Positions 16,255 to 24,679 of a stretch of DNA of 64,000 bases are shown one piece after another. Below the pieces are notes generated by a model, which was given only the letters and a program-made list of their open reading frames with translations, did no database searches and was not told the origin of the DNA. Origin of the DNA: Actinocrispum wychmicini (GTDB lineage: Bacteria; Actinomycetota; Actinomycetes; Mycobacteriales; Pseudonocardiaceae); assembly GCF_004345645.1 (NCBI RefSeq), contig NZ_SLWS01000011.1, positions 233,255 to 297,254 on the forward strand. Direction: 5' to 3'. Numbering within the stretch: position 1 is the stretch's first letter; each line of letters opens with the position of its first letter. Both the position numbers and the translations under genes were made by a program.

Positions 16255-16635
16255 ATGATCACACGACTCACCCACACCACCATCTGGGTTCTCGACCAGG
16301 CCGCCGCGAAGACGTTCTACACCGAGAAGCTCGGGTTCGAGGTCCGCCAGGAGATGAAGACCGAGCAGTACAGCTGGCTCACGGTCGGTCCGGCGGAACA
16401 GCCGGACATCGAGTTGATCCTGATGGAGCCGGGGCAGCCGGCGCACGACCCGCAGACCGAGAAGCAGATGCGGGAGCTGCTGGCGAAGGGCGCGATCGGC
16501 GGCGCGGTCTTCCAGACCGACGACTGCCGTAAGACGTTCGAGGAGTTCTCCGGCCGCGGGGTGGTCTTCACGCAGGAGCCCGCCGAACGTCCTTATGGCG
16601 TGGAGGCCGTGTTCCGGGACGATTCGGGCAGCTGA
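16255..16635 (+). CDS. VOC-family (glyoxalase/bleomycin-resistance fold) protein, C-terminus cut by TGA
   Basis: 126 residues with the beta-alpha-beta-beta-beta VOC fold: N-terminal TIWVLDQAAAKTFYTEKLGFEV and a second module ending VEAVFRDDSGS. Metal ligands are plausible at His7 and in the C-terminal half. In related proteins the ending reads FRD.SGNWFSLT. Here the frame reads SGS-TGA-FSLTEP, so the stop at 16633-16635 falls exactly on the expected Trp codon. Reading on would add 16 residues and stop at 16684-16686. The core fold is complete, so activity may survive. Same operon as the AraC regulator. Confidence 0.85.
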   Translation: MITRLTHTTIWVLDQAAAKTFYTEKLGFEVRQEMKTEQYSWLTVGPAEQPDIELILMEPGQPAHDPQTEKQMRELLAKGAIGGAVFQTDDCRKTFEEFSGRGVVFTQEPAERPYGVEAVFRDDSGS

Positions 16636-16642
16636 TTCAGCC

Positions 16643-17416
16643 TCACCGAGCCGCGTCCGTGGGATCCGAGCAAGCCTTTCTCCTGATGACGAGTTCGATG
16701 CCGTCGAGCAGGCGGTCCAGGCCGAAGTCGAACGCGGTGTCGGCGACTTCGCCGTAGATCTCCCCGCCGAGCGCGGCCACTTCCGGGTAGTCGCCGCCGT
16801 ACAGCACTTCGGACAGGATCGGCCCCTGCGCCGACCAGAACTGTTCGTCCGAGATGCCGGTCTGCTGGGCGACCATGGCCGCCTCGATCGCGGTCCGGGC
16901 GGTGCCGGACACGTAGTTGCTCACCAGGCCGATCACGTTGACCCGGTCCACGTCGGTCAGCCCGAGGCCGGCCAGCAGCCGCAACGAGGACTCGAAGCCC
17001 TTCAGCGAGTTCGGGCCCAGCAGCGGCCGGCCGGACGACACCTGCAGCAGCCAGTTGTGCCGGAGGTACATGGCCCACTGGCCGCGGGCGATCCGTTCCA
17101 GGCCCTTGCGCCAGCCATCATCCGGGTCGGGCTGATCGAGGTTCTCGCCGTAGACGCGGTCGAGCATGACGTCGATCAGTTCGGCCTTGCTGGGCACGTA
17201 CCGGTAGAGCGACATCGTGCCGACGTTGAGTTTGGTCGCCACGTGCCGCATGGACAGCCCGGTGATGCCCTCGGCGTCGGCGAGTTCGATCGCGGCCTGC
17301 GCGATCCGCTCGACGGTCAGGCTGGGTTTCGGGCCTCTGCTGGGGCGTTCGCCCTTGCCCCACAGCAACGCCATGCTGCGGGTGACGTCGCCGGCGCCGC
17401 TGTATTCGCTAGTCAT
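16643..17416 (-). CDS. TetR-family repressor of the adjacent ABC exporter
   Basis: 257 residues. A short N-terminal tail is followed by a TetR HTH (about 33-80: AIELADAEGITGLSMRHVATKLNVGTMSLYRYV) and a TetR_C-type ligand domain as in tetracycline-repressor class proteins. Divergent from the ABC genes with two 11-bp near-palindromes between them, so it most likely represses both itself and the exporter and is released by the exported drug. Confidence 0.9.
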   Translation of the reverse strand: MTSEYSGAGDVTRSMALLWGKGERPSRGPKPSLTVERIAQAAIELADAEGITGLSMRHVATKLNVGTMSLYRYVPSKAELIDVMLDRVYGENLDQPDPDDGWRKGLERIARGQWAMYLRHNWLLQVSSGRPLLGPNSLKGFESSLRLLAGLGLTDVDRVNVIGLVSNYVSGTARTAIEAAMVAQQTGISDEQFWSAQGPILSEVLYGGDYPEVAALGGEIYGEVADTAFDFGLDRLLDGIELVIRRKACSDPTDAAR

Positions 17417-17437
17417 TTGCGTTCATTCTAGAATTGG

Positions 17438-17469
17438 GTACAGTGTACTCACTACTTCGTACAGTGTAC
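17438..17469. promoter_or_regulatory. Double TetR operator
   Basis: Two copies of GTACAGTGTAC (17438-17448 and 17459-17469) are centred 21 bp apart, two helical turns, between the divergent TetR and ABC genes. Flanking bases extend the whole block into a larger inverted repeat (TGGGTACA ... TGTACCCA). This is the expected binding site for two repressor dimers on one DNA face. Confidence 0.8.
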
Positions 17470-17487
17470 CCAGTTTTGGAGGTGGCG

Positions 17488-18432
17488 ATGACGGCGGCAG
17501 TGCTCGCCGAGGGCATGCGGAAGCGATACGGCCGGATGAACGCCTTGGACGGCTTCTCTCTAACAGTGTTAGAGGGAACCGTGTGCGGGCTGCTCGGGCC
17601 GAACGGTGCGGGCAAGACGACCGCGGTGCGCGCGCTGACCACGTTGCTGCGGTTCGACGCCGGACGCGCCGAGGTGGCCGGGTTCGACGTGGTCAGGCAG
17701 GCCGCCGAGGTGCGCTACCGGATCGGGGTGAACGGCCAGGAAGCCGCCGTCGACGAGATCCTCACCGGCTGGGACAACCTGGTGATGTTCGGCCGGCTCT
17801 ACCGCCTGACCGCGAAGGCCGCCCGGCGGCGGGCCGGTGAGCTGCTGGACCAGTTCGGCCTGACGGACGCGGCGGGCAAACCGGTCAAGCAGTACTCCGG
17901 CGGCATGCGGCGACGGCTCGACCTGGCGGCCAGCCTGATCCTCGCGCCGCGGGTGCTGTTCCTCGACGAGCCCACGACCGGCCTGGATCCCGGCAACCGC
18001 AACGAGGTCTGGCAGGCGCTGCGCACGCTCGTCGCCGACGGCACGACCGTGCTGCTGACCACGCAGTATCTCGACGAGGCGGACCAGCTCGCCGACCAGA
18101 TCGCGGTGATCGACAGCGGCCGGGTGATCGCCGAGGGCACCCCGGACGAGCTGAAGTCGAAGATCGGCGGCGACCAGGTCAGCCTGGTCGTGCCCAACAT
18201 CGACGACCTGCCGAAAGCCGCCGACCTGGTCGCGCGCGCCACGGCGGCCGACGCCCAGGTCGAGCCGGACACCCGGCGGATCTCCGCGCCGGTCCGCGAC
18301 CGGATCGCCGCCTTGACCGACGTGCTGCGCGTCCTGGAGGACGCGGGCATCGACGTGGCGGACATCGGTCTGCGGCAACCCACTCTCGACGAGGTGTTCC
18401 TGAACCTCACCGGACACAAGGCGGCATCGTGA
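17488..18432 (+). CDS. ABC exporter ATPase, DrrA-like
   Basis: 314 residues. Walker A GPNGAGKTT (near residue 37), signature YSGGMRRRLDLA, Walker B VLFLDEPTTGLDP, switch region LLTTQYLDEADQLAD, and the C-terminal DrrA extension. Together with the 18429 gene it forms a drug/lipid ABC-2 exporter. ATG 17488 follows GGAGGTGG and coincides with the end of the operator block. Codon 28 is the rare TTA, inside a palindromic stretch (17558-17574). Confidence 0.9.
   Translation: MTAAVLAEGMRKRYGRMNALDGFSLTVLEGTVCGLLGPNGAGKTTAVRALTTLLRFDAGRAEVAGFDVVRQAAEVRYRIGVNGQEAAVDEILTGWDNLVMFGRLYRLTAKAARRRAGELLDQFGLTDAAGKPVKQYSGGMRRRLDLAASLILAPRVLFLDEPTTGLDPGNRNEVWQALRTLVADGTTVLLTTQYLDEADQLADQIAVIDSGRVIAEGTPDELKSKIGGDQVSLVVPNIDDLPKAADLVARATAADAQVEPDTRRISAPVRDRIAALTDVLRVLEDAGIDVADIGLRQPTLDEVFLNLTGHKAAS
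17558..17574. promoter_or_regulatory. Intragenic palindrome resembling the upstream operators
   Basis: CTCTAACAGTGTTAGAG lies within the ATPase gene and shares the core ACAGTGT with both upstream operators. The codons used here (TCT CTA ACA GTG TTA) are all rare for this genome, suggesting constraint at DNA level. It is centred about 102 bp downstream of the second operator. A third repressor site is possible. Confidence 0.45.
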
Positions 18433-19241
18433 TCATCCCCCAGACGGCCGGGCAACGACTCCGGTGGACGGCGACGGACGCGTGGGTGCTGACCGTCCGG
18501 ACCCTGACGCACTGGAAGCGGCAACCCGGCATGATCGTCGCCGGCCTGATCTTCCCGATCGTGTCCGTGGTGCTGTTCGGGTACGTGTTCGGCAGCGCGA
18601 TGGCGGTGCCCGGCGGCGGTGACTACCGCGAGTTCCTGCTGCCCGGCATGTTCGGCCAGACCATGGTCTTCGGCATCGCCACCACCATGACGGCGGTGCT
18701 GAACGACAAGTCGAAGGGGGTCAGCAACCGGTTCCGGGCCATGCCGATGTCCCGGTCCGGCGTGGTGGTCGGCCGCAGTCTCGCGGACATCCTCAACTCG
18801 ACGCTCGAGCTGATCGTGCTGATCGGGTGCGGCCTGGTCGTCGGCTGGCAGTGGCGCGGCGGGTTCGGGGACGTGCTCGTGGCCGTGGTTCTGTTGCTGT
18901 GGCTGCGGTTCGCGGTGGTCTGGCTCGGCATCTACATCGGACTGGTCCTGCCCAGCCCGGAGGCCGGCGGCCTGGTCTGGGGCCTGCTGTTCCCGGTCAC
19001 GATGCTGGCGAGCACGTTCGTCGCGCCCACGCTGATGCCGGGCTGGCTCGGCGCGATCGCGGAGTGGAACCCGTTGTCGGCGACTGTCGGCGCGGCCCGC
19101 TACCTGTTCGGAAACCCTGGCCTGACAGGGGATTCGTGGGCGGCACAGCATCCGGTGCTGCTGGCCGTGCTGTGGCCGGCGGTGCTGATCGCGATCTTCC
19201 TGCCGTTGTCGGTCCGACGGTACCGGCGGATCAGCGGATGA
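18429..19241 (+). CDS. ABC-2 type exporter permease, DrrB-like
   Basis: 270 residues with six hydrophobic segments and the ABC-2 membrane family pattern (FPIVSVVLFGYVFGSAM; LLPGMFGQTMVFG). It forms the export channel for the DrrA-like ATPase, with which it overlaps (GTG within the stop region). The 3' end overlaps convergent bluB by 11 nt. Confidence 0.9.
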   Translation: MIIPQTAGQRLRWTATDAWVLTVRTLTHWKRQPGMIVAGLIFPIVSVVLFGYVFGSAMAVPGGGDYREFLLPGMFGQTMVFGIATTMTAVLNDKSKGVSNRFRAMPMSRSGVVVGRSLADILNSTLELIVLIGCGLVVGWQWRGGFGDVLVAVVLLLWLRFAVVWLGIYIGLVLPSPEAGGLVWGLLFPVTMLASTFVAPTLMPGWLGAIAEWNPLSATVGAARYLFGNPGLTGDSWAAQHPVLLAVLWPAVLIAIFLPLSVRRYRRISG

Positions 19242-19857
19242 CCTGATAACTCTCATAGTGGACGACCGAGTCCAGCGGCAGCCGGGTGCGCCAGCCACGA
19301 CGTTCCAGGTCGGGCGTGTCCTGCAGCCGTTGGACCGGTCCCACACAGAGCCACGCCACCGGTCGTACGGCCGGCGGAATGTCCAACAGGTCCCGCAGGA
19401 AGTCCTCTTCGTAGAAGCTCACCCAGCCGACGCCCCAACCCTCGGCGGTGGCCGCCAGCCACAGGTTCTGGATCGCCAGGCACACCGAGTACAGGCCGGT
19501 TTCCGCGATCGTGTGCCGGCCGAGCACGGCGGGCGCCGCACGGGCCGGGTCGTACGTCACGACGATCGACAGCGAGGACTCCAAGATCCCCTCGATCTTG
19601 ATCCGCGCGAACGTCTCGGCCCGTTCCCCGCTCAACTCCGCGGCGAACACCTCGCGTTGTTCGGCGACGTGCTTGCGGAACGCCCGGCGCGTCACGTCGT
19701 CGCGCACCACCACGAAGTCCCATGGCTGACTCAAGCCCACGCTTGGCGCCGCGTGCGCCGCCGCCAGCACGCGGCGCAGCACCTCGGGGTCCACTTCCGC
19801 CCCGGTGAACTCCGCCCGCACATCCCGGCGACGCTTGATCACTTCGTAGAGATCCAC
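19231..19857 (-). CDS. bluB: 5,6-dimethylbenzimidazole synthase-like nitroreductase (BluB family)
   Basis: 208 residues, nitroreductase fold. Near the N-terminus are the BluB-type words RRRDVRAEF and HAAPSVGLSQPWDF, with ETGLYSVCLAIQNLWLAATAEGWGVGW further on. BluB cleaves reduced FMN with oxygen to make the lower ligand of vitamin B12. GTG 19857 fits the family start. No other cobalamin gene or B12 riboswitch is nearby, so it stands alone; a generic NAD(P)H-flavin nitroreductase is the alternative. Confidence 0.8.
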   Translation of the reverse strand: MDLYEVIKRRRDVRAEFTGAEVDPEVLRRVLAAAHAAPSVGLSQPWDFVVVRDDVTRRAFRKHVAEQREVFAAELSGERAETFARIKIEGILESSLSIVVTYDPARAAPAVLGRHTIAETGLYSVCLAIQNLWLAATAEGWGVGWVSFYEEDFLRDLLDIPPAVRPVAWLCVGPVQRLQDTPDLERRGWRTRLPLDSVVHYESYQVIR

Positions 19858-19906
19858 ATTCCGAACGCTACCTTGCGGAATCGCAACCGCTCGGTAACCT
19901 GAGGCG

Positions 19907-20440
19907 ATGCCGCCCCAACAACGTGCGCTGGTGCTCGGTGGTACCGGCATGCTCGCCGGATGCGTCGACGCCCTGGTGGACGACGGCTGGCTGGTGGTGT
20001 CCCCGAGCCGCCACAAACCCACGGAGACCCACAACGCGATCTGGGTGCAGGCGGACTGGTCCGAACCCGACACCCTCGCGGAACGTTCCCACATCGCGCT
20101 CGGCGGCCCGGCCGATCTGTTGGTCGCCTGGGTGCACGGCAGTTTCCGGTTGCCCGTCCTGCGCGCGGTCAGCCCACTGCTGGCCGAGGACGCCCCCGTC
20201 GTCGAGGTGCACGGCAGCGCGTCGGCCAACCCGGTCCGCGGCTGCCCGGACCCGGTGCTCTCCGAGCATCCGACCCAGCAGGTGGTGCTGGGTTTCCTGC
20301 GGCACGGCGGCCGGACGAGATGGCTGACCCACAAGGAAACCGTGGACGGCGTGCTCGCGGCGGTGCGCCGGGCGTTGGACGGCCGGCAGCGCGAGGTGCA
20401 CCAAGTAGGGGAATTCCGCCCTTGGACAGCCCTGCACTAA
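19907..20440 (+). CDS. Short Rossmann-fold protein, SDR-like
   Basis: 177 residues. The N-terminal glycine motif ALVLGGTGMLAG is the NAD(P)-binding P-loop of short-chain dehydrogenase-like proteins; the typical Tyr-x-x-x-Lys catalytic pair is not evident and the protein is about 70 residues shorter than classical SDRs. It could bind nucleotide without oxidoreductase activity. Divergent from bluB with 49 bp between starts. Confidence 0.7.
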   Translation: MPPQQRALVLGGTGMLAGCVDALVDDGWLVVSPSRHKPTETHNAIWVQADWSEPDTLAERSHIALGGPADLLVAWVHGSFRLPVLRAVSPLLAEDAPVVEVHGSASANPVRGCPDPVLSEHPTQQVVLGFLRHGGRTRWLTHKETVDGVLAAVRRALDGRQREVHQVGEFRPWTALH

Positions 20441-20445
20441 GGGTT

Positions 20446-20482
20446 GGGCAGGCCGCGCCCACCCCCTTGGCGCGGCCTGCCC
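20446..20482. terminator. Bidirectional terminator
   Basis: Perfect 14-bp stem GGGCAGGCCGCGCC / GGCGCGGCCTGCCC with a 9-nt loop between the convergent SDR-like gene and the BNR-repeat gene. Confidence 0.85.
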
Positions 20483-20486
20483 TGGC

Positions 20487-21680
20487 TCAGGGACGCGGGA
20501 TCCGCCCGCGCACGCCGTTCGGAAGTTCGTAGGGGAACCCGTCGTCCAGGGTGTCCTGGAAGATCGGGTACCGGAGATAGCCGTCCCTGATCAGGACTGA
20601 ACCGCGTGGCTCGATGTCGGACTTGTGGAAGGATTTCCCGCCGTCATCGCTGACGTAGGTCACGCCGCTGGACACGTACGTCAGCTTCCCGTCCTGGACC
20701 ACCGGGGGGTGCAGGACGATCTGGGGTTGGGCGTCGCCCGGCCCACGCCAGGTGTGCTCCCACGTCCGCCCGCCGTCGGTGCTGCGGAAGACCGCGAGCA
20801 GCGTCGGGTCGATGGAGCCCTGGTCGATCAGCGTGGCGTACACGGCGTCCGGACCGGTCGTCAGGTACGGCAGGCTCAGGTCCGGCAAGGCCATGTCGAG
20901 CTTGCCGGTCTGCCAGCTGCGGCCGTTGTCCCGGCTGGAGGCGACCATCCATATGCCGGCGTCGTCCACGCCGTTGACCCACCACGTGCCGGCGGCGTCC
21001 GCGAACTGCTGCGTCGTCGCCACCCGGAACGGCGGCTGGCCGGCCAACGTGGCGACCGTGCCGGAGTCCGGCCGGATCACCTGGACACGCTGCGGACACG
21101 TTTCCTTCGTGACTTGATAGCACCCGTACGCCAGGATTCCGCCCGGTGGGATCGCCGGGATCGTGCCCTGCGACTCGGCCGGGACCTCCTGCCAGGTCGT
21201 GCCGTCGTCCTTGCTGAACCAACGCTTTTGCGGGAGGCCGCCCGTGATGAAGAGCAGAGAACGTGGACCTAGCGCCCAGAGGGAGCCGGTCGCTTCGATC
21301 GACCGCCCGCTCGGCAGCCGCTTTGTCTGCCAGGTCCGGCCATCCTCAGTGGTCTGCAGCACGTCGTTGGCGCATCCCCCGCAGCTTGACCACATCGCGA
21401 CACCGTGCGTGCTGTCGTAGAAACTGAAGAACGGCGGGGAATTCACCGGCGGCACGACCGCGTCGATCGTCGGACCCACTGCGGGTGCCGAGTCCGATGT
21501 CTTGCGCAGCAACGGAACCGCGATCGCGACCAGGGCCACCAGCACGACCGTGACCAGCTGGGTGCGTCGCCGCGCCGTGCGGCGGCGGGCGCGTTCGATC
21601 ACATCCCGCATGTCCGGCTGACGCGTCGACTCCGACAACGCGCGGCGCAGGCTGGTGAATTGGGTGTCCAGGTCAGGCAT
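20487..21680 (-). CDS. Membrane-anchored BNR/sialidase-type repeat protein, probable anti-sigma partner
   Basis: 397 residues. A cytoplasmic N-terminus of about 40 residues rich in Arg, one membrane helix (about 41-58), then an extracytoplasmic domain with Asp-box/BNR repeats (TTEDGRTW, SKDDGTTW, RDNGRSW, STDGGRTW, SDDGGKSF), predicting a beta propeller. It is translationally coupled (8-nt overlap) to the ECF sigma gene and has the topology of membrane anti-sigma factors, although no zinc-binding anti-sigma motif is visible. I infer a sensor that holds or releases the sigma factor; enzyme activity is unlikely. Confidence 0.75.
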   Translation of the reverse strand: MPDLDTQFTSLRRALSESTRQPDMRDVIERARRRTARRRTQLVTVVLVALVAIAVPLLRKTSDSAPAVGPTIDAVVPPVNSPPFFSFYDSTHGVAMWSSCGGCANDVLQTTEDGRTWQTKRLPSGRSIEATGSLWALGPRSLLFITGGLPQKRWFSKDDGTTWQEVPAESQGTIPAIPPGGILAYGCYQVTKETCPQRVQVIRPDSGTVATLAGQPPFRVATTQQFADAAGTWWVNGVDDAGIWMVASSRDNGRSWQTGKLDMALPDLSLPYLTTGPDAVYATLIDQGSIDPTLLAVFRSTDGGRTWEHTWRGPGDAQPQIVLHPPVVQDGKLTYVSSGVTYVSDDGGKSFHKSDIEPRGSVLIRDGYLRYPIFQDTLDDGFPYELPNGVRGRIPRP

Positions 21681-22158
21681 TCTCCACCTCGCGGTCGATG
21701 GCGAGCTTCTCGGCGAGGGCGGTACGAGCCCGCGACAGACGTGACTTCACGGTGCCGACAGCGATCCCCAGCACCGAAGCGACTTCGTCAACCGGCAGGT
21801 CCGCCAGGTAGTGCAGCACCACGACCGCCCTGTGGTCGACGGACAGGCCACGGATGGCCGCGTGCAGCTCGGTGTGTTCCCCGACCCAGACCGGCGGTGG
21901 CGGAATTTCCTTACGCAGCAACCGATCCAGCGTCATCCGCCGTCGGCGGCGGCGCTTCGCGAGGTGCACCGCCACGGTGTGCAACCAGCCCCTCGGATTG
22001 TCCGTGGCACGCACCCGGCGGCGTCGGCTGTAGGCGATCGCGAAGGTCTCCTGCGCGATCTCCTCGGCGTCCCCCAGGTCGCCCGTCAGCCCGTACGCGG
22101 TGACCACGATATGGCGGTAGCACCCCTCGTACAGCTCCGCGAACCACTCGTCCGTCAC
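21673..22158 (-). CDS. ECF sigma factor, SigE-type family
   Basis: 161 residues. Region 2 (DAEEIAQETFAIAYSR, then DNPRGWLHTVAVHLAKRRRRR) and region 4 (LPVDEVASVLGIAVGTVKSRLSRAR) are present. It would direct RNA polymerase to a small stress or envelope regulon. Start GTG 22158 is preferred; a TTG at 22167 is also in frame. Downstream and overlapping is the membrane BNR protein. Confidence 0.88.
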   Translation of the reverse strand: MTDEWFAELYEGCYRHIVVTAYGLTGDLGDAEEIAQETFAIAYSRRRRVRATDNPRGWLHTVAVHLAKRRRRRRMTLDRLLRKEIPPPPVWVGEHTELHAAIRGLSVDHRAVVVLHYLADLPVDEVASVLGIAVGTVKSRLSRARTALAEKLAIDREVENA

Positions 22159-22193
22159 GACATACAAGAGGCACGAGTGGCTCCACAGGTTCC

Positions 22194-22757
22194 CTACGAG
22201 TTCGGGCCGAGTCCTCGCACCAGCATCATCACGGATTCCCGCACTTCAGCGCGGGTCCGTTGGGGTTGGAAGACCTGCCAGTCCAGGGCGACCACGAGCA
22301 ACGTGCCGAACAAGGCCGCCGAGGCCGTGCTGACCTGCACTCCCGACGGCAGCCGGTCGGCGTCCGCCAGGCGCTGCACGTGCTGCTTGATGATCGAGAT
22401 GATGTCGTCCCGCAACAGTGTCAACGTGCCGTGCCACTGGCCCGGTGTCCGCCACAGCTCGCTGACCAGCAGCTGGGCGAACGCGGGATAGTCGGCGAAG
22501 AAGCCGAGGCACTCGTCGACCAGGTCCTCCACCTCGTCGGCCGAGTGCAGCCGCGTGGCCAGCAGGTCGACGCCGTACCGCAGCAGGGCGTCGACCAGCC
22601 CGTCCTTGGAGCCGAAGTTGTAGTAAACCGTGCCCTTGGCGACGCCGGCCGAGGCCGCGATCTCGTCGACGGTCAGCCCGACCATGCCCTTGGCGCCCGC
22701 CAGGCGCAGCGTCGCGTCGAACAGTTTCTGTTTCGTGGCTTGGGTTCGCGGGCTCAC
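22194..22757 (-). CDS. TetR-family regulator of the YhgE/Pip operon
   Basis: 187 residues. HTH in residues 10-55 (TVDEIAASAGVAKGTVYYNFGSKDGLVDALL), then a variable helical ligand domain. GTG 22757 overlaps the permease stop as GTGA. As last gene of the ATPase - YhgE - tetR operon it is expected to autorepress through the palindrome at 25356-25369. Confidence 0.9.
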   Translation of the reverse strand: MSPRTQATKQKLFDATLRLAGAKGMVGLTVDEIAASAGVAKGTVYYNFGSKDGLVDALLRYGVDLLATRLHSADEVEDLVDECLGFFADYPAFAQLLVSELWRTPGQWHGTLTLLRDDIISIIKQHVQRLADADRLPSGVQVSTASAALFGTLLVVALDWQVFQPQRTRAEVRESVMMLVRGLGPNS

Positions 22758-24679
22758 AACACCAGCTCCGGCTTGAGCCGCGCCGGCGTCCACACCCGTT
22801 GCCGTGCGGCGGCCACTGTGGACACCGCGAGCCCGCCGACCAGGTATGCCGCCAGCACCAGCAGGTCCTTCCAGACGGTCGACACCGAACCACCGTAGAG
22901 CAGGTGGCGCATGCCGTCGACCACGTAACCCATGGGCAGCACGGAGTGCAGCGGGTACAGCACGTCCGGCAGGGTCTGCCACGGGAACGTGCCGCCCGAG
23001 CTGATCAGCTGCAGGATCAGCAGGACCAGGCCGAGGAACTTGCCGACCGCGCCGAAGAAGCTGTTGAGCGCGTGCAGGATCGCGGTGAACGTCAGCGACG
23101 CGAACGCCAGGAACGCCAGCGCGGCGATCCAGTTGTGCGCGTTGATCCCGACGACCGTCGTCACCACGGTGAACAGCAGCACGACCTGCGCCAGGCCGAG
23201 GCCGGCGGCCGGCAGCCAGCCGCCGACGGCGACCCGCAGCGGGCTGTGGCCGGCCGCCAGCGCCCGGTTGGACAGCGGCTTGAGCAGCAGGAACAGCACG
23301 AACGCGCCGATCCACGTGGCCAGGCCGAGGAAGAACGGGGCCAGGCCGCCGCCGTAGCTGCCCGCACGGACGTCGCCGACGGTGTTGATCGCGACCGGGT
23401 CGCCGATGGTCCTGGCGGTCGCGTCCCTGGTCGGGTCGTCGGTGTGCGGGATCTGGCCGAGGCCCTGGTTGAGGCCGTCGCGCAGCTGGGCCGAACCGTC
23501 GGCGAGCTTGGCCGTGCCGTCGGCGAGCTTCGTGGTGCCGTCGACCGCGGTCTGCTCGCCCGCGGAGAGCTGCGCGGCGCCGTCGGTGAGCTTGCCGGCG
23601 CCGGTGGCGGCCTGGCTGATGCCGTTCGCCAGGGCCGGGGTCTGCGTGGCGAGCTGCTGTGCGCCGTCCGCGACCTGCTTGGCGCCGTCGGCGAGCTTGT
23701 TGAGCTGCGCGGACACGGCCTGCACCTTGCCGTTGGCGTCGTCGATCGGCTGCCGCGCCTGGCCGAGCGCGGTCATCACCTGCTGGACCTGGTCCTCGGT
23801 GAACCCGGCCGCCCGCAGCCTGGTCGCGATGTCGCCGTTGAGCTTGTCCAGGTCACCGACGAACCGGTTGGCGACGTCCGCGACCTTCTGACCGGTCGCG
23901 GCGATCTGCGCGTCGCCCGCGGCGACCTGTGCGGCGCCGTCGGCGAGCTTCGCCGTTCCGGCGGGCAGGTCCTTCGTCTTGTCCCGCAACGTGTTCAGGC
24001 CGGTGTTCAGCTCCTTGGTGCCGGCCGCCAGCTGGACCGCGCCGTCAGCGAGCTTGCGCTGGCCGGCACTGAGTTGCGCGGCGCCGTCCCGGGCCTGCGC
24101 GGCGCCGTCGGCGAGCTGGGTCGCGCCGTTCGCCGCGTCCTGTGTCTTGGTGAAGATCGTGTTGAAACCGACCAGGAACTTGTCCGCCGCGGTCGTGCCG
24201 ACCTCGGCCGCGACCGACTTGCGCACCTCGCCGACGACCTTGTCCGCGATCGTGCCGACCAGGTAGTTGTTCGCGTCGTTGGTGCTGACCGTGATCAGGC
24301 CCTGGCGTGGCTTGAACTCACCGCTGGAGGTCAACGCGGCGGTGAAGTCCGACGGGATCGTCATCGAGAACGAGTACTCACCGCTGCGCACGCCGGCGTC
24401 GGCGTCCCGCGCGTCGACCCGGTGCCACTGGAACGCACCGGACTTCGCCAGGTTCGCGGCGACCTTCTCGCCCGCGTTCTCCTGGTCCGGCGCGCCCTGG
24501 TCCTGCATGACGAGCGCGGCGGGAATGGTGGACAGCCTGCTGTACGGGTCGTGGTTGGCGAACAGGTACAGCGAGCCGTACAGCAGCGGCACGAGCACCA
24601 GCGCGATCACGGCGAGCCTGGGGAGCCTGCCCGCGGTGATGCGGCGAAGTTCGTTGCGGGCCAAGCGAAACGCGGTCAC
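22754..24679 (-). CDS. YhgE/Pip-family ABC-2-like membrane protein
   Basis: 641 residues. One N-terminal membrane helix (about 22-44), a long extracytoplasmic region dominated by heptad-like repeats (LADGA..., GAAQL, KLADG; about residues 180-420) predicting a long helical stalk, then about five C-terminal membrane helices. This is the YhgE/phage-infection-protein family related to MmpL/ABC-2 transporters and to type VII-linked EsaA stalks. Probable role: export or envelope assembly together with the upstream ATPase-like protein, with which it overlaps by 4 nt. Confidence 0.88.
   Translation of the reverse strand: MTAFRLARNELRRITAGRLPRLAVIALVLVPLLYGSLYLFANHDPYSRLSTIPAALVMQDQGAPDQENAGEKVAANLAKSGAFQWHRVDARDADAGVRSGEYSFSMTIPSDFTAALTSSGEFKPRQGLITVSTNDANNYLVGTIADKVVGEVRKSVAAEVGTTAADKFLVGFNTIFTKTQDAANGATQLADGAAQARDGAAQLSAGQRKLADGAVQLAAGTKELNTGLNTLRDKTKDLPAGTAKLADGAAQVAAGDAQIAATGQKVADVANRFVGDLDKLNGDIATRLRAAGFTEDQVQQVMTALGQARQPIDDANGKVQAVSAQLNKLADGAKQVADGAQQLATQTPALANGISQAATGAGKLTDGAAQLSAGEQTAVDGTTKLADGTAKLADGSAQLRDGLNQGLGQIPHTDDPTRDATARTIGDPVAINTVGDVRAGSYGGGLAPFFLGLATWIGAFVLFLLLKPLSNRALAAGHSPLRVAVGGWLPAAGLGLAQVVLLFTVVTTVVGINAHNWIAALAFLAFASLTFTAILHALNSFFGAVGKFLGLVLLILQLISSGGTFPWQTLPDVLYPLHSVLPMGYVVDGMRHLLYGGSVSTVWKDLLVLAAYLVGGLAVSTVAAARQRVWTPARLKPELVL

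Noticed and set aside
17438..17469. Direct tandem repeat remnant of an insertion sequence
   Set aside because: Each copy is itself a dyad, spaced by two helical turns between divergent regulator and target genes; an operator is the better explanation.
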